Assembly (NCBI RefSeq): GCF_009913235.1
Contig: NZ_CP047897.1
Location: 2,789,001 to 2,853,000, forward strand
DNA from: Nibribacter ruber
GTDB taxonomy: Bacteria; Bacteroidota; Bacteroidia; Cytophagales; Hymenobacteraceae
Direction of reading: 5' to 3'
Length of the DNA stretch: 64,000 bases
Numbering within the stretch: position 1 is the stretch's first letter; each line of letters starts with the position of its first letter. A model generated the notes under the pieces. The model was not told where the DNA came from, ran no database searches, and saw nothing but the letters and a program-made list of their open reading frames with translations. Shown here piece after piece: positions 8,620-17,923 of the stretch. The translations under genes and the position numbers were made by a program.

Positions 8620-11334
8620 ATGCATTCCCCTTACAAGCTTCTAAAGTACCCTCTTGCCCTGGCATTTTTAATTCTTCTGGCCGGCTTTGCCCCTAAACAC
8701 TGGCAGGCCAACCCGGTGCTGGAGAAAATTCTGGCCCAGCTTACTTCTTTCACTAAGAACTACCCGCAGGAAAAAGCCTACCTGCACCTGGATAAACCTT
8801 ACTACGCCGCCGGTGAAGACCTCTGGTTCAAGGCCTATCTGGTAAATGGGGCAGACAACACGCCCAGCCTCATGAGCAAGGTCTTGTACGTGGAGCTTTT
8901 GAATGAACAAGACTCCATCTACAGCCGAGCAGTGGTGCCGGTAGAAAACGGGGTAGGCAAGGGAGACTTCGCCTTGCAGGACACCATCCCAGAAGGAAAG
9001 TACCGGCTGCGGGCCTACACCAGCTGGATGCAGAACTTTGACGAGGACTACTTCTATCACCAAGACCTCCAGATTTGGAACCCCAGAACCAGCGACGTAG
9101 CCACAACGGCTAGTTTCCAGTTTATTCCGCAAACCAGCGGAGACTCTGTAGTGGCCACCGTCACGGTGAAAGACCAACGGGAAAGTCCCCTTAGACAGAC
9201 ACCCTTCACCTACCGTACTACCATCCATCAAAAGACGGCCTCTGTGCGTAAGGGAGTCACTAATGCCAATGGCACTTCTCAGATTAGGTTTTTCCTCCCG
9301 CATACAGAGAAGCCCCATGCCGCCCAACTAGCAGTGACGGTACAACCCGAGGGAAAGCGCCCCACCAAACACCAATTTCTGGTGCCCAACCCCAGTCAGA
9401 GACTAGACGTGCAGTTCATGCCAGAGGGCGGGCACCTGGTGGCAGACATGTGGAGCATGGTAGGAGTGAAAGTCACTAACGCCGCAGGCATGGGCCAAGA
9501 CCTGCAAGGAGGCATCTATGACCAGACCGGCAAGAAAGTAGCAGATTTTAAGACCCAGAAGTTTGGCATGGGCCGGTTTGGCTTAGTACCGCAGAAAGGC
9601 ATGACCTACCAGGCACGGGTGAAAGACGGCGCTGGCAAAGAAGTCACTTATCCTTTGCCAGCGGCCCAGGCAGAAGGAGTGGTGCTGGCCGTTGACAACA
9701 GCAAGAAAGACAACATCAAGATGAAGATCTTCTTGGTGGGCTACTCAAGCGAGTCTAATAGACCTCAATCTATCAGCATTGTGGGTCAGAGCGGCGGCCG
9801 TGTGTATTTTACCGGGCATGTGGCCCAGCCAAAAGAACTGCTCATGGTAGACGTACCGCGGGCCAACTTCCCTACAGGCGTTGCGCAATTCACATTGTTC
9901 TCAGAAACCGGAACGCCTTTGGCAGAGCGTCTGGTCTTTGTAAACCACCAACAGCACCTGCAACTCACCCTTACTCCAGACCAGCCTTCCTATAAGACCC
10001 GTGAGAAAGTAACCATGCGCCTGCAGGCCAAAGACCATACAGGCAAACCTGTCTCGGGGCACTTCTCTGTGGCCGTGACAGACGCCCAGAAGGTAGAACT
10101 AGTAGAGAACGGTTCTTCCATCCTCACACATTTGCTGCTCACCTCAGACCTGCGGGGCCACATTGAACAGCCCGGCTACTATTTCTCTTCAGAGAATCCA
10201 GAAGTAACCCTGGCCCTGGACAACCTCATGCTCACGCAAGGCTGGCGAAGATTTGTCTGGAAAGACATCCTGGCCGGAAAGATGCCCACTGCGTCCTTCC
10301 CCATGGAGCAGAGCTTGACGGTGGGTGGCACCGTTCTTAAGCCTTCTGGCAAGCAAGAGCCCTTTGCGCTACTCACGCTCTATGACCTCAGAAACATCAC
10401 CAACATGGCCAAAGATACCGCAGACGCACAGGGCAAGTTCAGGTTTGGGGTAAACGGCATCACAGACAGCACCTACCTAGTTGTAAAAGCCAAGCCCGCC
10501 AAAGGTAAGGGAAGCCTGGAACTGCGCTTGGACAAAAGCCTGCCCATTGCCAAAGTGCAACCCCGCGCACCGTTCGGGCCGCTGCCAGAAAGCATCTCTG
10601 CCGCCCAGCAAAGCTATTTAAAGGCCAACCGGGAGCAGCTTCGCCTGGACCAATTGTCTGGCAAAAGCATTCTTCTAGGCGACATAGACATAAAAGCCAG
10701 GAAGGAGGCAGCAGAGACGCCGTACTACAACGGCTTACTTACGCACCCAGATAGAACCGTCAAGTCCTCTGAGTTGGTGCAAGGACTGGATCTATTGAAC
10801 AACTTGAATGGCCGCGTGGCCGGCATCATGCTCCGTAACGGGAACATTAGCATGCGGGGCGCGGGTCCGCCGCTGTACCTGTTGGATGGTATGCCGGTAG
10901 ACGTGGAGTACATAAGAGGCATTTCTGTGATGGAGGTGGAGCGCATAGACATTATAAAGCCGGGGCCCACCGCTGTCATGTACGGCACCGAAGGCGGCAA
11001 CGGCGTCATTGTGGTTTCTTTGAAGAAAGGCAGCACCGGGGCAAGCACCGCCAGCCGGTTCAGCGGAACAGCGGGGTATACCGGCGTTCGTTTCCAGAAC
11101 GCGCGGGAGTTCTACATGCCTTTGTATGACCAGCCCCAGAAAGAAGAGAAGCCAGATTTCAGGACCACCATCTTCTGGAGCCCGGCTGTACAGACAGACA
11201 CAGACGGCCACGCCGAGTTCTCATTTTTTGCCGCAGACGCCCCAACTACCTACCGGGCCCTGGTGGAAGGATTCACCGCCTACGGCCAGCTAGGACACGG
11301 AACGGCCACGCTGCAAGTGAAAAAGGCGCTGTAA
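8620..11334 (+). CDS. Large exported protein with MG2-like N-terminus and TonB-plug domain but no barrel
   Basis: 904 residues with a signal peptide (LALAFLILLAGFAPKHW). The N-terminal segment KAYLHLDKPYYAAGEDLWFKAYL is the hallmark of the alpha-2-macroglobulin MG2-type domain common in Bacteroidota. Several beta-sandwich repeats follow. Residues about 715-810 form a TonB plug-like domain (NNLNGRVAGIMLRNGN, PLYLLDGMPV, VERIDIIKPG, GTEGGNGVIVV). The C-terminus returns to an A2M-like strand (TTIFWSPAVQTDTDGHAEFS). There is no transmembrane beta-barrel after the plug. Such proteins are usually annotated simply as plug-domain proteins; their function is not known. A palindromic element begins 6 nt after the stop. 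Confidence 0.85.
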   Translation: MHSPYKLLKYPLALAFLILLAGFAPKHWQANPVLEKILAQLTSFTKNYPQEKAYLHLDKPYYAAGEDLWFKAYLVNGADNTPSLMSKVLYVELLNEQDSIYSRAVVPVENGVGKGDFALQDTIPEGKYRLRAYTSWMQNFDEDYFYHQDLQIWNPRTSDVATTASFQFIPQTSGDSVVATVTVKDQRESPLRQTPFTYRTTIHQKTASVRKGVTNANGTSQIRFFLPHTEKPHAAQLAVTVQPEGKRPTKHQFLVPNPSQRLDVQFMPEGGHLVADMWSMVGVKVTNAAGMGQDLQGGIYDQTGKKVADFKTQKFGMGRFGLVPQKGMTYQARVKDGAGKEVTYPLPAAQAEGVVLAVDNSKKDNIKMKIFLVGYSSESNRPQSISIVGQSGGRVYFTGHVAQPKELLMVDVPRANFPTGVAQFTLFSETGTPLAERLVFVNHQQHLQLTLTPDQPSYKTREKVTMRLQAKDHTGKPVSGHFSVAVTDAQKVELVENGSSILTHLLLTSDLRGHIEQPGYYFSSENPEVTLALDNLMLTQGWRRFVWKDILAGKMPTASFPMEQSLTVGGTVLKPSGKQEPFALLTLYDLRNITNMAKDTADAQGKFRFGVNGITDSTYLVVKAKPAKGKGSLELRLDKSLPIAKVQPRAPFGPLPESISAAQQSYLKANREQLRLDQLSGKSILLGDIDIKARKEAAETPYYNGLLTHPDRTVKSSELVQGLDLLNNLNGRVAGIMLRNGNISMRGAGPPLYLLDGMPVDVEYIRGISVMEVERIDIIKPGPTAVMYGTEGGNGVIVVSLKKGSTGASTASRFSGTAGYTGVRFQNAREFYMPLYDQPQKEEKPDFRTTIFWSPAVQTDTDGHAEFSFFAADAPTTYRALVEGFTAYGQLGHGTATLQVKKAL

Positions 11335-11339
11335 AGATT

Positions 11340-11379
11340 CGCGTTTTTGGCCGGTTTTCCGTAAAACAAGCTAAAAACG
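11340..11379. repeat. 38-bp palindromic element, copy 6
   Basis: CGCGTTTTTGGCCGGTTTTC against AAAACAAGCTAAAAACG, 6 nt after the plug-protein stop and upstream of the prfA promoter box. Confidence 0.8.
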
Positions 11380-11406
11380 ATCCTGCCAGTTGCGCAGGAA
11401 ATTTCG

Positions 11407-11414
11407 TATCTTTG
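11407..11414 (+). promoter_or_regulatory. -7 promoter box TATCTTTG for prfA
   Basis: Exact TAnnTTTG match 26 nt upstream of the prfA ATG at 11440; a TTG lies at 11390-11392, somewhat closer than the usual -33 spacing. Confidence 0.55.
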
Positions 11415-11439
11415 CCCCCTGAATTAAGTAACGCAGAAG

Positions 11440-12513
11440 ATGTTAGATAAACTGGAAGCGATCAAGGTTCGGTTTGAGGACGTGAGCCAACAACTGATCC
11501 AGCCGGACGTAGTGAGCGACATGAAGAAGTACAAGTCCCTGAACAAGGAGTTCAAGGACCTGGAAAAGATCGTGGCCGAATACGAGCGCTATAAACTGTT
11601 GCTGAGCAACATTGAGCATACTAAACTGGTGATTTCCACGGAGAAGGACGAAGACTTCAGGGAGATGGCCAAGGAGGAACTGGACGAGCTGTTGCCTCAG
11701 CGCGAGCAGATGGAAGAAACCATCAAGGAGATGTTGATTCCAACGGATCCAGATGACAGCAAGGACATTATCATGGAGATTAGAGCCGGCGCCGGTGGCG
11801 ATGAAGCCTCTCTGTTTGCCGGTGACCTTTACCGCATGTACAGCCGATTTGCAGAAAAGCAAGGCTGGAAAATGGAAGTGATTGACGTGATGGAAGGTAC
11901 CGCCGGTGGCTACAAAGAAGTAATTGTAGGCATCAAAGGCGAAGACGTGTACGGCAAGCTCAAGTTTGAGAGTGGTGTGCACCGTGTACAGCGCGTACCG
12001 GCCACAGAGACGGCTGGTCGTATCCACACCTCGGTGGCCTCTGTGGTAGTATTGCCCGAAGTTGAGGAATTGGACATTGACTTGAATATGAATGACATCC
12101 GGAAGGATTTGTTCTGTTCTTCGGGTCCGGGTGGTCAGTCTGTGAACACCACGTATTCTGCCGTTCGCTTGACCCACTTACCCACTGGTTTGGTGGCCCA
12201 GTGCCAGGACCAGAAATCACAGATGAAGAACTTTGACAAGGCCTTGGCCGTGTTGCGTTCCCGTATCTATGAGCAGGAATTGGCCAAGAAAAACGAGATT
12301 GAAGGCGCCCAGCGCAAAAGCATGGTAGGCGGCGGTGATCGTTCTGACAAAATCAGAACCTACAACTATCCGCAAGGCCGTGTGAGCGATCACCGCATCG
12401 GATTGACCGTGTATAACCTGCCCACGGTGATGGACGGCGGCATTGACGAGTTCGTGGAACAACTAAGAATTGCAGAGAACGCCGAACGCCTGAAAGAAGG
12501 CGCCCAGGCATAA
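11440..12513 (+). CDS. prfA: Peptide chain release factor 1
   Basis: 357 residues, full length for RF1. It terminates translation at UAA and UAG. The stop-codon-reading tripeptide PAT is at residues 187-189 (HRVQRVPATE), which marks RF1 rather than RF2, and the catalytic GGQ is at residues 231-233 (GPGGQSVNTTYSAVR). The following HLPTG and RVSDHRIGLT segments are canonical. There is no programmed frameshift, as expected for RF1. A strong intrinsic terminator follows 17 nt after the stop, so the unit ends here. Confidence 0.97.
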   Translation: MLDKLEAIKVRFEDVSQQLIQPDVVSDMKKYKSLNKEFKDLEKIVAEYERYKLLLSNIEHTKLVISTEKDEDFREMAKEELDELLPQREQMEETIKEMLIPTDPDDSKDIIMEIRAGAGGDEASLFAGDLYRMYSRFAEKQGWKMEVIDVMEGTAGGYKEVIVGIKGEDVYGKLKFESGVHRVQRVPATETAGRIHTSVASVVVLPEVEELDIDLNMNDIRKDLFCSSGPGGQSVNTTYSAVRLTHLPTGLVAQCQDQKSQMKNFDKALAVLRSRIYEQELAKKNEIEGAQRKSMVGGGDRSDKIRTYNYPQGRVSDHRIGLTVYNLPTVMDGGIDEFVEQLRIAENAERLKEGAQA

Positions 12514-12530
12514 GATCTTATCATAAAAGG

Positions 12531-12560
12531 AAAGCGCAACCCGTTGGGTTGCGCTTTTTT
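12531..12560 (+). terminator. Intrinsic terminator of prfA
   Basis: 12-bp perfect stem AAAGCGCAACCC / GGGTTGCGCTTT with a 3-nt loop (GTT) followed by a T-tract. A classical terminator, unlike the palindromic element 10 nt further on. Confidence 0.9.
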
Positions 12561-12569
12561 GTTTCTGGC

Positions 12570-12607
12570 CGTTTTTGGGCTATTTTTCAGAAAACAGGCA
12601 AAAAACG
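12570..12607. repeat. 38-bp palindromic element, copy 7
   Basis: CGTTTTTGGGCTATTTTTC and AAAACAGGCAAAAAACG, placed immediately after the prfA terminator. It is almost identical to the copy at 13030. Confidence 0.85.
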
Positions 12608-12622
12608 ACACCTATCATCTAG

Positions 12623-12991
12623 ATGAGGAAATCCATTTTTACTAACAGAGCCTTTTACTGGGCGGTGATTATACTCATCGGAGCATTGCTGTCTTGGAAT
12701 ATCTTTTTAGCTCTTGCGTACTCTAAGTTCCTTGGAATCATTCCAATAGCAGTACAGGCCACCTTACTGTATTTAGTTTGGAGCAAACATGAGTATGCCA
12801 AAAATGGTCTCAAAACATGGGCCGTCGTGTTCTTGATCATAGGCCCAAGCCTAAAACTTTTTGGTGGGCTATTGTCAGATATTGCGCAATCAACAGTACT
12901 TGAAAACCTAGAATCTTACTTGGTTAATGCCGTTTCTATTTTAATTGGAATAGCCATTGTAGACTTTACTAATAAAACCGTCAAGGTATAA
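12623..12991 (+). CDS. Small membrane protein of unknown function
   Basis: 122 residues with four likely membrane segments (about residues 11-31, 36-53, 64-84 and 98-115). There are no recognisable motifs. The gene is AT-rich compared with prfA and is bracketed by palindromic elements on both sides. The ATG at 12623 is 15 nt after the element. It could be any small integral membrane protein. Confidence 0.6.
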   Translation: MRKSIFTNRAFYWAVIILIGALLSWNIFLALAYSKFLGIIPIAVQATLLYLVWSKHEYAKNGLKTWAVVFLIIGPSLKLFGGLLSDIAQSTVLENLESYLVNAVSILIGIAIVDFTNKTVKV

Positions 12992-13029
12992 GTATTAGAA
13001 CAAGAATAAAGCCTGACATTCGCACACGT

Positions 13030-13068
13030 CGTTTTTGGGCTATTTTTCAGGAAACAGGCAAAAAACGG
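13030..13068. repeat. 38-bp palindromic element, copy 8
   Basis: CGTTTTTGGGCTATTTTTC and GGAAACAGGCAAAAAACGG, 38 nt after the preceding stop. Nearly identical to copy 7. Confidence 0.85.
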
Positions 13069-13108
13069 CCATAAACGTTGAGCTTAGTCAACAAGCAATA
13101 CAAGAATC

Positions 13109-13540
13109 ATGATTATGAGAAAACTTTGTATTCTATTTAGCTTCCTCTTGTTGGCTATTCCTTCTTTCGCCTGTGACTGCGAAGGCCCAGAGAAGCTTTT
13201 ACAGGAATCTATTCAGCAGGCACACACTATTTTCTTGGGAAAGATGGTTTCTATCAAAGAATACAAACCAACCCTAAAACCTAAGGGCAAGTGGGACAGG
13301 TATTATCTTGTAGAATTTGAGGCGGAAGAAGTATTCAAAGGCACTACCACGAAGACCATCCAATTGATGGAGGAAAGCAACTCTTGCGGTCTTGACATTA
13401 TAAAGGGACAAACTTATTTAGTGTTCGCTTATTTTGATGAGCAGGAGAAAATGCCCGCCTATCACCAGTGTTTTAAGTCAGCCCTTCAAAAAGACAAGGC
13501 ATCTGAAGAATTAGCTGTTTTGAGGGCCAGCAAAAAGTAA
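13109..13540 (+). CDS. Secreted cysteine-containing protein, TIMP/NTR-like
   Basis: 143 residues with a signal peptide ending PSFA, so the mature protein begins with CDCEG. An N-terminal Cys-x-Cys, a central strand-rich region (FLGKMVSIKEY..., YLVEFEAEEVFKG) and later Cys residues (SNSCGLD, YHQCFKS) match the pattern of netrin/TIMP-like (NTR) OB-fold domains found in bacterial secreted proteins. The mature N-terminal Cys could also be lipidated, but the preceding PSFA is not a good lipobox. An in-frame ATG at 13115 is an equally possible start. Function unknown. Confidence 0.7.
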   Translation: MIMRKLCILFSFLLLAIPSFACDCEGPEKLLQESIQQAHTIFLGKMVSIKEYKPTLKPKGKWDRYYLVEFEAEEVFKGTTTKTIQLMEESNSCGLDIIKGQTYLVFAYFDEQEKMPAYHQCFKSALQKDKASEELAVLRASKK

Positions 13541-13562
13541 CATAGGGGCCTCACCAAACCAC

Positions 13563-13603
13563 TTCGCTTTTGGGCTACTTTAGACAAAACAGGCGAAAAA
13601 TGG
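13563..13603. repeat. 38-bp palindromic element, copy 9 (degenerate)
   Basis: TTCGCTTTTGGGCTACTTTAG with AAAACAGGCGAAAAATGG, about 20 nt after the preceding stop. The outer stem keeps complementarity only partly. Confidence 0.55.
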
Positions 13604-13665
13604 AGATGATGAATTTGATAGGTGTTGGGTACTAGCTCTCCTTCAACGAACTACGGCTACTCTAG

Positions 13666-13696
13666 CTTGACCACAAGATCCTTTCAGGATGACAAC
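13666..13696. repeat. Dispersed repeat C, copy 1 (CACAAG-TCCTTTCAGGATGACAA)
   Basis: The block CACAAGATCCTTTCAGGATG plus ACAAC recurs at 54455-54489 with one base difference in the core. It contains a small inverted repeat, ATCCTTTCAGGAT. Confidence 0.6.
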
Positions 13697-13800
13697 AGGT
13701 GGTAAGAGATTGGAGATTAAAAACGAAAAACAATTTTGCACCGTCCTTCTTTATCTTCACGTACTACAACATCAGCACATTAAATGCATAGCATCCTGCC

Positions 13801-15210
13801 ATGTCCTCAGTAAAGTCAGCTTTCTTCGCTTCACTTCGTCCTTTATTGCAATGCTTAGCCATGGTGGCGTTTATGGCATGGAGTGTGGTTTCCTGCACGC
13901 CCAAGGACGAGGAGTTTACCCCAGAAGCCAGTGCTGTGCTTCGGTTTGAGGCAGACACGGTGGTGTTTGACACGGTCTTCACCGTGGTGGGCAGTGTGAC
14001 CAAGCGCCTGAAAGTTTACAACAGCAACAAGAACGCAGTGCGCATCTCAGAGATTAAGGTGGCGGGCATGGGCGCATCACCGTTCCAAGTATTTGTAAAT
14101 GGGAGGCCGGGCCCCTTGCTGGAGAGCGTAGAAGTTCGGGGCGGCGACAGTTTGTTGCTTTTGGTCAAAGCTACCATCAACCCCACGGCAGACAACCAGC
14201 CATTCCTGGTAAGAGACTCCATCCAGTTCCTGACCAACGGAAACCAACAACAGGTAATTCTGGAGGCGTATGGCCAGAACGCCGCGTTCTACAGAAAATA
14301 CACCACAGGTTGCGCCGAAACTTGGACCGCCAGCAAAGCGCATGTGATTTATGATTCGGTGACGGTGCCGGCGGGTTGTACGTTGATTATTGAGAAGGGC
14401 GCTCAGATTCACCTGCACAAGAATGCCAAACTCAAAGTGCTAGGCACGCTCTTGGTGCGTGGTGAGGCAGAAGAACGAGTGCGCTTTCAACAAGTTCGGC
14501 AGGAGGAAGATTACCGCAATGCGCCCGGTCAGTGGCAAGGAATTGAGTTGGCTGCTACCAGCACCGGAAACCGATTGCAATACACAGAGATTAAGAACGC
14601 CGTCACGGGCATTTTCCTGAAAGCCGAAGGAAATCAAGTGCCCTCCGTCACGCTGGAGCAGACGTTTATCAAGACCATGCTGCAATCCGGTATTTTGAGC
14701 CACGGCGGAAATGTGACGCTCATCAATAGCATTATTACCAATACCGGCGAGTATGCTTTGGCGGGCCTGGGAGGCGGACTGTATAAAATCTACTTCAGCA
14801 CGCTGGCTAACTACGCGAATGAATTCGTGCGCTTCTCCCCGTCCTTTGTGTTTAGTGAGGAATTAGGTAATACTAGAAAAGCGCGGTACCAGGTAGAAGT
14901 GGTCAACAGCATCCTTTGGGGAAGGCAGGACGAGGAACTTCAGTTTGGCGCGGCAACGCTGGGCTCTACCAGAAACATCAGACATTCCTTTATAAAAACA
15001 ATGGCTTACGCGACTGAACTAGCGGGCAACAACAACCAAATCAATGTGGATCCTAAATTCAGGGATGCGCCCAAGTTCGACTTCCAGATCATCAAGCTCT
15101 CACCGGCTAACAAGGCAGGTATACCGCTGTCTGGCATCTTGCTGGACTATGAAGCCAAAGAGCGCGACACCACCACGCCAGACGTAGGCGCCCTAGAAGT
15201 AATTGACTAA
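13801..15210 (+). CDS. Lipoprotein with right-handed beta-helix domain
   Basis: 469 residues. The signal peptide ends VVSC, so the product is probably a lipoprotein. The N-terminal ~150 residues look like a beta-sandwich (TVVFDTVFTVVGSVTKRLKVYN). From about residue 180 on, repeated short strands with I/V-I-x-G-x-L and NSI-TNT patterns indicate a parallel beta-helix. The C-terminal DVGALEVID resembles the end of choice-of-anchor-Q type proteins. It probably sits at the cell surface and may bind polysaccharide, but this is inference. The next gene starts 11 nt downstream. Confidence 0.8.
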   Translation: MSSVKSAFFASLRPLLQCLAMVAFMAWSVVSCTPKDEEFTPEASAVLRFEADTVVFDTVFTVVGSVTKRLKVYNSNKNAVRISEIKVAGMGASPFQVFVNGRPGPLLESVEVRGGDSLLLLVKATINPTADNQPFLVRDSIQFLTNGNQQQVILEAYGQNAAFYRKYTTGCAETWTASKAHVIYDSVTVPAGCTLIIEKGAQIHLHKNAKLKVLGTLLVRGEAEERVRFQQVRQEEDYRNAPGQWQGIELAATSTGNRLQYTEIKNAVTGIFLKAEGNQVPSVTLEQTFIKTMLQSGILSHGGNVTLINSIITNTGEYALAGLGGGLYKIYFSTLANYANEFVRFSPSFVFSEELGNTRKARYQVEVVNSILWGRQDEELQFGAATLGSTRNIRHSFIKTMAYATELAGNNNQINVDPKFRDAPKFDFQIIKLSPANKAGIPLSGILLDYEAKERDTTTPDVGALEVID

Positions 15211-15221
15211 TCCCCTATTCC

Positions 15222-15644
15222 ATGAAGTGGTTCCAAAAGTCCATCCGGCTCCCGGCCGTCAAGCGCGGCTTTCATCTCATCACAGATTTGCTAGAATCCC
15301 AACTCCCCGAACTAGAGGATTATCAGGTGGGTTTGGCGCATGTGTTTATTCAGCATACCTCGGCGGGACTGTGCATCAATGAGAATGCAGACCCTACGGT
15401 GCGGCATGACTTTGAACAGCATTTCAATAAGATGGTACCCGAGAACGCGCCGTATTATAGACATACCTTAGAAGGACCCGATGATATGCCCGCGCATATT
15501 AAGTCGGCTTTGCTGGGCTCCTCGGTTACTATTCCCATTTCCAAAGGCCGTTTGGCATTAGGCACCTGGCAGGGCATTTACCTCTGTGAGCACCGCAACA
15601 ACGGCGGCAAGCGCACGGTGGTGGTCACGTTGCAGGGGCAGTAG
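15222..15644 (+). CDS. YjbQ/UPF0047 family protein
   Basis: 140 residues, the usual length. The family signature is clear: HTSAGLCINENADP near residues 45-58, GPDDMPAHIK near 86-95, and a C-terminal LALGTWQGIYLCEHR. Members bind metal through conserved His residues and can show weak thiamine-phosphate synthase activity; the physiological role is unsettled. It starts 11 nt after the beta-helix lipoprotein gene and is probably in the same transcript. A palindromic element starts 6 nt after its stop. Confidence 0.9.
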   Translation: MKWFQKSIRLPAVKRGFHLITDLLESQLPELEDYQVGLAHVFIQHTSAGLCINENADPTVRHDFEQHFNKMVPENAPYYRHTLEGPDDMPAHIKSALLGSSVTIPISKGRLALGTWQGIYLCEHRNNGGKRTVVVTLQGQ

Positions 15645-15649
15645 GCATC

Positions 15650-15688
15650 CGTTTTTGGGCTATTTCCCATAAAACAGGCCAAAAACGC
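15650..15688. repeat. 38-bp palindromic element, copy 10, fills a convergent gap
   Basis: CGTTTTTGGGCTATTTCCC with TAAAACAGGCCAAAAACG. It occupies nearly the whole 44-nt gap between two convergent stop codons (15644 and 15689). Confidence 0.85.
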
Positions 15689-17923
15689 CTATCGGGCCTC
15701 AGGGGAGTATTCAATCTGATTGAAATGCACTGTGAAGGTGGTGCCTTCCCCGGGTTGGCTGTCTACGGTGATGGTGCCGCCCAAGGCTTTCACCTGCATT
15801 TTGGTCAGGTACAGACCCAGGCCCTTAGAGTGCTCGGTTCTATGAAACACCTTGTAAAGCCCGAACAGCTTGGAACCCATCTTATCCAAGTCCATGCCAA
15901 TGCCGTTGTCTTGCACCGCCAGATGCAGGGTGCTGCCCGTGCGCCAGCTCTTGACGGTGATAACGGGTTGCCTCTGCGGAGAACGGTATTTGAGGGCGTT
16001 GGAGATGAAGTTGTGCAATATGCTTTCCAGGTACAGTTTGGGCATGAAGATGGAAGAAACCTGCAGGTCCTGCACCACCTGCGCCTGTGTCTGCTCCAGA
16101 ACGGCCGCCAGGTTCTCCTTCTCCTTCTGAATCAATTCCTCCAGGTTTACTTCTTCCTGCGGCAACTGCTGCACCAGGTGCGTCTCTAGAATCACGTTCA
16201 GGTCATCCAGGGTCGCCATGATGTTATCACTTACCTGCTTAATGCTGTCCATCACGTAGGCAGACGTTTCCTCGCCTGGCTCTTCTACATAAAACTGGTA
16301 CAGGCTCTTGATGTTGGCCAAAGGCGAGCGCAGGTTATGGGAAATGATGTACGCGAAGTCTTCTAGCTGGGCATTCTTGGTTCTGAGCTGTTCTGCGTTC
16401 AGCAATAATTCTTCGTTTAAGGTCTGTAGGTCTTGGGCCTGGTTGCGGAGCCGGATGGCAATGAGGTCTTTCAAGAGGACCTGCGCTATGTCCACCTCGT
16501 TCACGTTCCAGGGCTGCGACTTGCCTTTGATCACCTCCACCCACTCTTCAAACGACTTTCTGGGGTGAATATGCAGTCCCTGGCCCAGCATGGGTTTCTC
16601 AGGGTTTCCGGCCCAAATACGGGTTTCGGTAATTTCAGGCTTAAAGAAAAGCAGGTATTCTTGGTTGTACCTGGAGATTTCCAGGGCTAGCAAGCCACTG
16701 GCCTGCTCCTGGAAAGGCGCCGCCTCTGGCCAATGGGCAGACAACTGCCGGGTGGCAAACACGCCCTCTGGCACGTGCCCAGACAGCCACTTGATGAGTT
16801 GGCGCACTTGTTCCTCTGGCGGGGTAACGCCTAGCATGGTCATTTCGCCGTCCAGTACCAGAGCGGCGCCGTGGCCTCCGGTGAGGTCCAACAGCGTGAG
16901 CTCCTGCGTGGACAATCCTCTTGACAATCCCAGGGTGCTGTCTGCGTACTGCACCAGCGCCTGTTCTACCTGCTTGTATTGATTGAACTGCGCTATGTCT
17001 CGCTTCTCCTGGATGGCGGCAATGGCGTTACCCAGGGTTTTGCACATCAGGTCGCAGAGCTGCCGGCGCCAGACATCTATAAACACGGGTTCTACGTGAT
17101 GGCAGGCCACCACGCCCCAGAGCTGGTTCTTGACAATGATGGAGAACGAGATGGTAGCGCTCACGCCCGTGTTTCTGATGTACTCTAGGTGAATCTCAGA
17201 AGGATTGCGAAGTTCAGAACGCAAAATATTAGCGGGCGCGCCGGTACCAGGATTGAGGTACGGAGAAATCTCCACGGCCCGGGCGTTCACATTGGGTATC
17301 TGGCGCACATGCTTCTGCCGCAAGAGTTCGCGGGCGGGCGCGGGAATGTCGGTGGCCGGGAAATGGTGCCCTTCAAAGGACGAAAGGTGGGCGCTGCGGC
17401 TTTCGGCAATTACGTCTGTGTTCCACTCCTCGTCAAACCTGGTGATGTCTACCCGGTCATACTGCAGCACCTCCCGGAGCGTATGGGCAACGGCCAGGGC
17501 CACCGGTTCCAGCGCGTCTAACTTGTTTAACTGGTCATACAACTGGCACAGAATGCTGTTGTGGCGCAATTTCTCAGTGTCTGGGTAGGGTACATAGGGT
17601 TCTCCTTCCAGAATAAGCTTCTCCTCAGAAAGATGCACGTGCACGGTAAACAAAACGCCCTGGATGGACAGGAAATAGGTACCTGGTTCTGTCGGGTTGA
17701 ATTCTAGCCGGCCCGGCGCCACAAGTTCTGACAGGGTCTTGCCCAACACGTCTTCTAAGGGGTAAGGCAGAAACTCTTGAACGTTCTTGCTGGCCTGTTC
17801 TACCTCAAGGGAGTCTTTGTGCAGTATAAATAAAAAGCCGTATGGCTGTATCTGGCCAATCTGATGAATGGGCTCATTGTCACAATTGGTAAGGTCAACC
17901 TGGTGGTGGTGATAATTTTGCAT
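15689..17923 (-). CDS. Bacteriophytochrome sensor histidine kinase
   Basis: About 744 residues. The N-terminus DLTNCDNEPIHQIGQIQPYG holds Cys14, the expected biliverdin attachment site, before a PAS domain. The GAF domain follows (HFPATDIPAPARELL, IPNV; LRNPSEIHLEYIRNTGVSAT), then a PHY domain with a PRKSFEEW tongue motif. The kinase part has the H-box ISHNLRSPLANI (His near residue 528), N-box FISNALKYR and G-boxes DNGIGM and GLGLYLTK. It is a red/far-red light sensor that autophosphorylates. ATG 17923 is preferred over a TTG 36 nt upstream. No response regulator lies beside it. It is divergent from an IsdG-like monooxygenase gene. Confidence 0.93.
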   Translation of the reverse strand: MQNYHHHQVDLTNCDNEPIHQIGQIQPYGFLFILHKDSLEVEQASKNVQEFLPYPLEDVLGKTLSELVAPGRLEFNPTEPGTYFLSIQGVLFTVHVHLSEEKLILEGEPYVPYPDTEKLRHNSILCQLYDQLNKLDALEPVALAVAHTLREVLQYDRVDITRFDEEWNTDVIAESRSAHLSSFEGHHFPATDIPAPARELLRQKHVRQIPNVNARAVEISPYLNPGTGAPANILRSELRNPSEIHLEYIRNTGVSATISFSIIVKNQLWGVVACHHVEPVFIDVWRRQLCDLMCKTLGNAIAAIQEKRDIAQFNQYKQVEQALVQYADSTLGLSRGLSTQELTLLDLTGGHGAALVLDGEMTMLGVTPPEEQVRQLIKWLSGHVPEGVFATRQLSAHWPEAAPFQEQASGLLALEISRYNQEYLLFFKPEITETRIWAGNPEKPMLGQGLHIHPRKSFEEWVEVIKGKSQPWNVNEVDIAQVLLKDLIAIRLRNQAQDLQTLNEELLLNAEQLRTKNAQLEDFAYIISHNLRSPLANIKSLYQFYVEEPGEETSAYVMDSIKQVSDNIMATLDDLNVILETHLVQQLPQEEVNLEELIQKEKENLAAVLEQTQAQVVQDLQVSSIFMPKLYLESILHNFISNALKYRSPQRQPVITVKSWRTGSTLHLAVQDNGIGMDLDKMGSKLFGLYKVFHRTEHSKGLGLYLTKMQVKALGGTITVDSQPGEGTTFTVHFNQIEYSPEAR

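Noticed and set aside
11440-12513. Release factor 2 with a programmed frameshift
   Set aside because: The PAT tripeptide and uninterrupted frame identify RF1.
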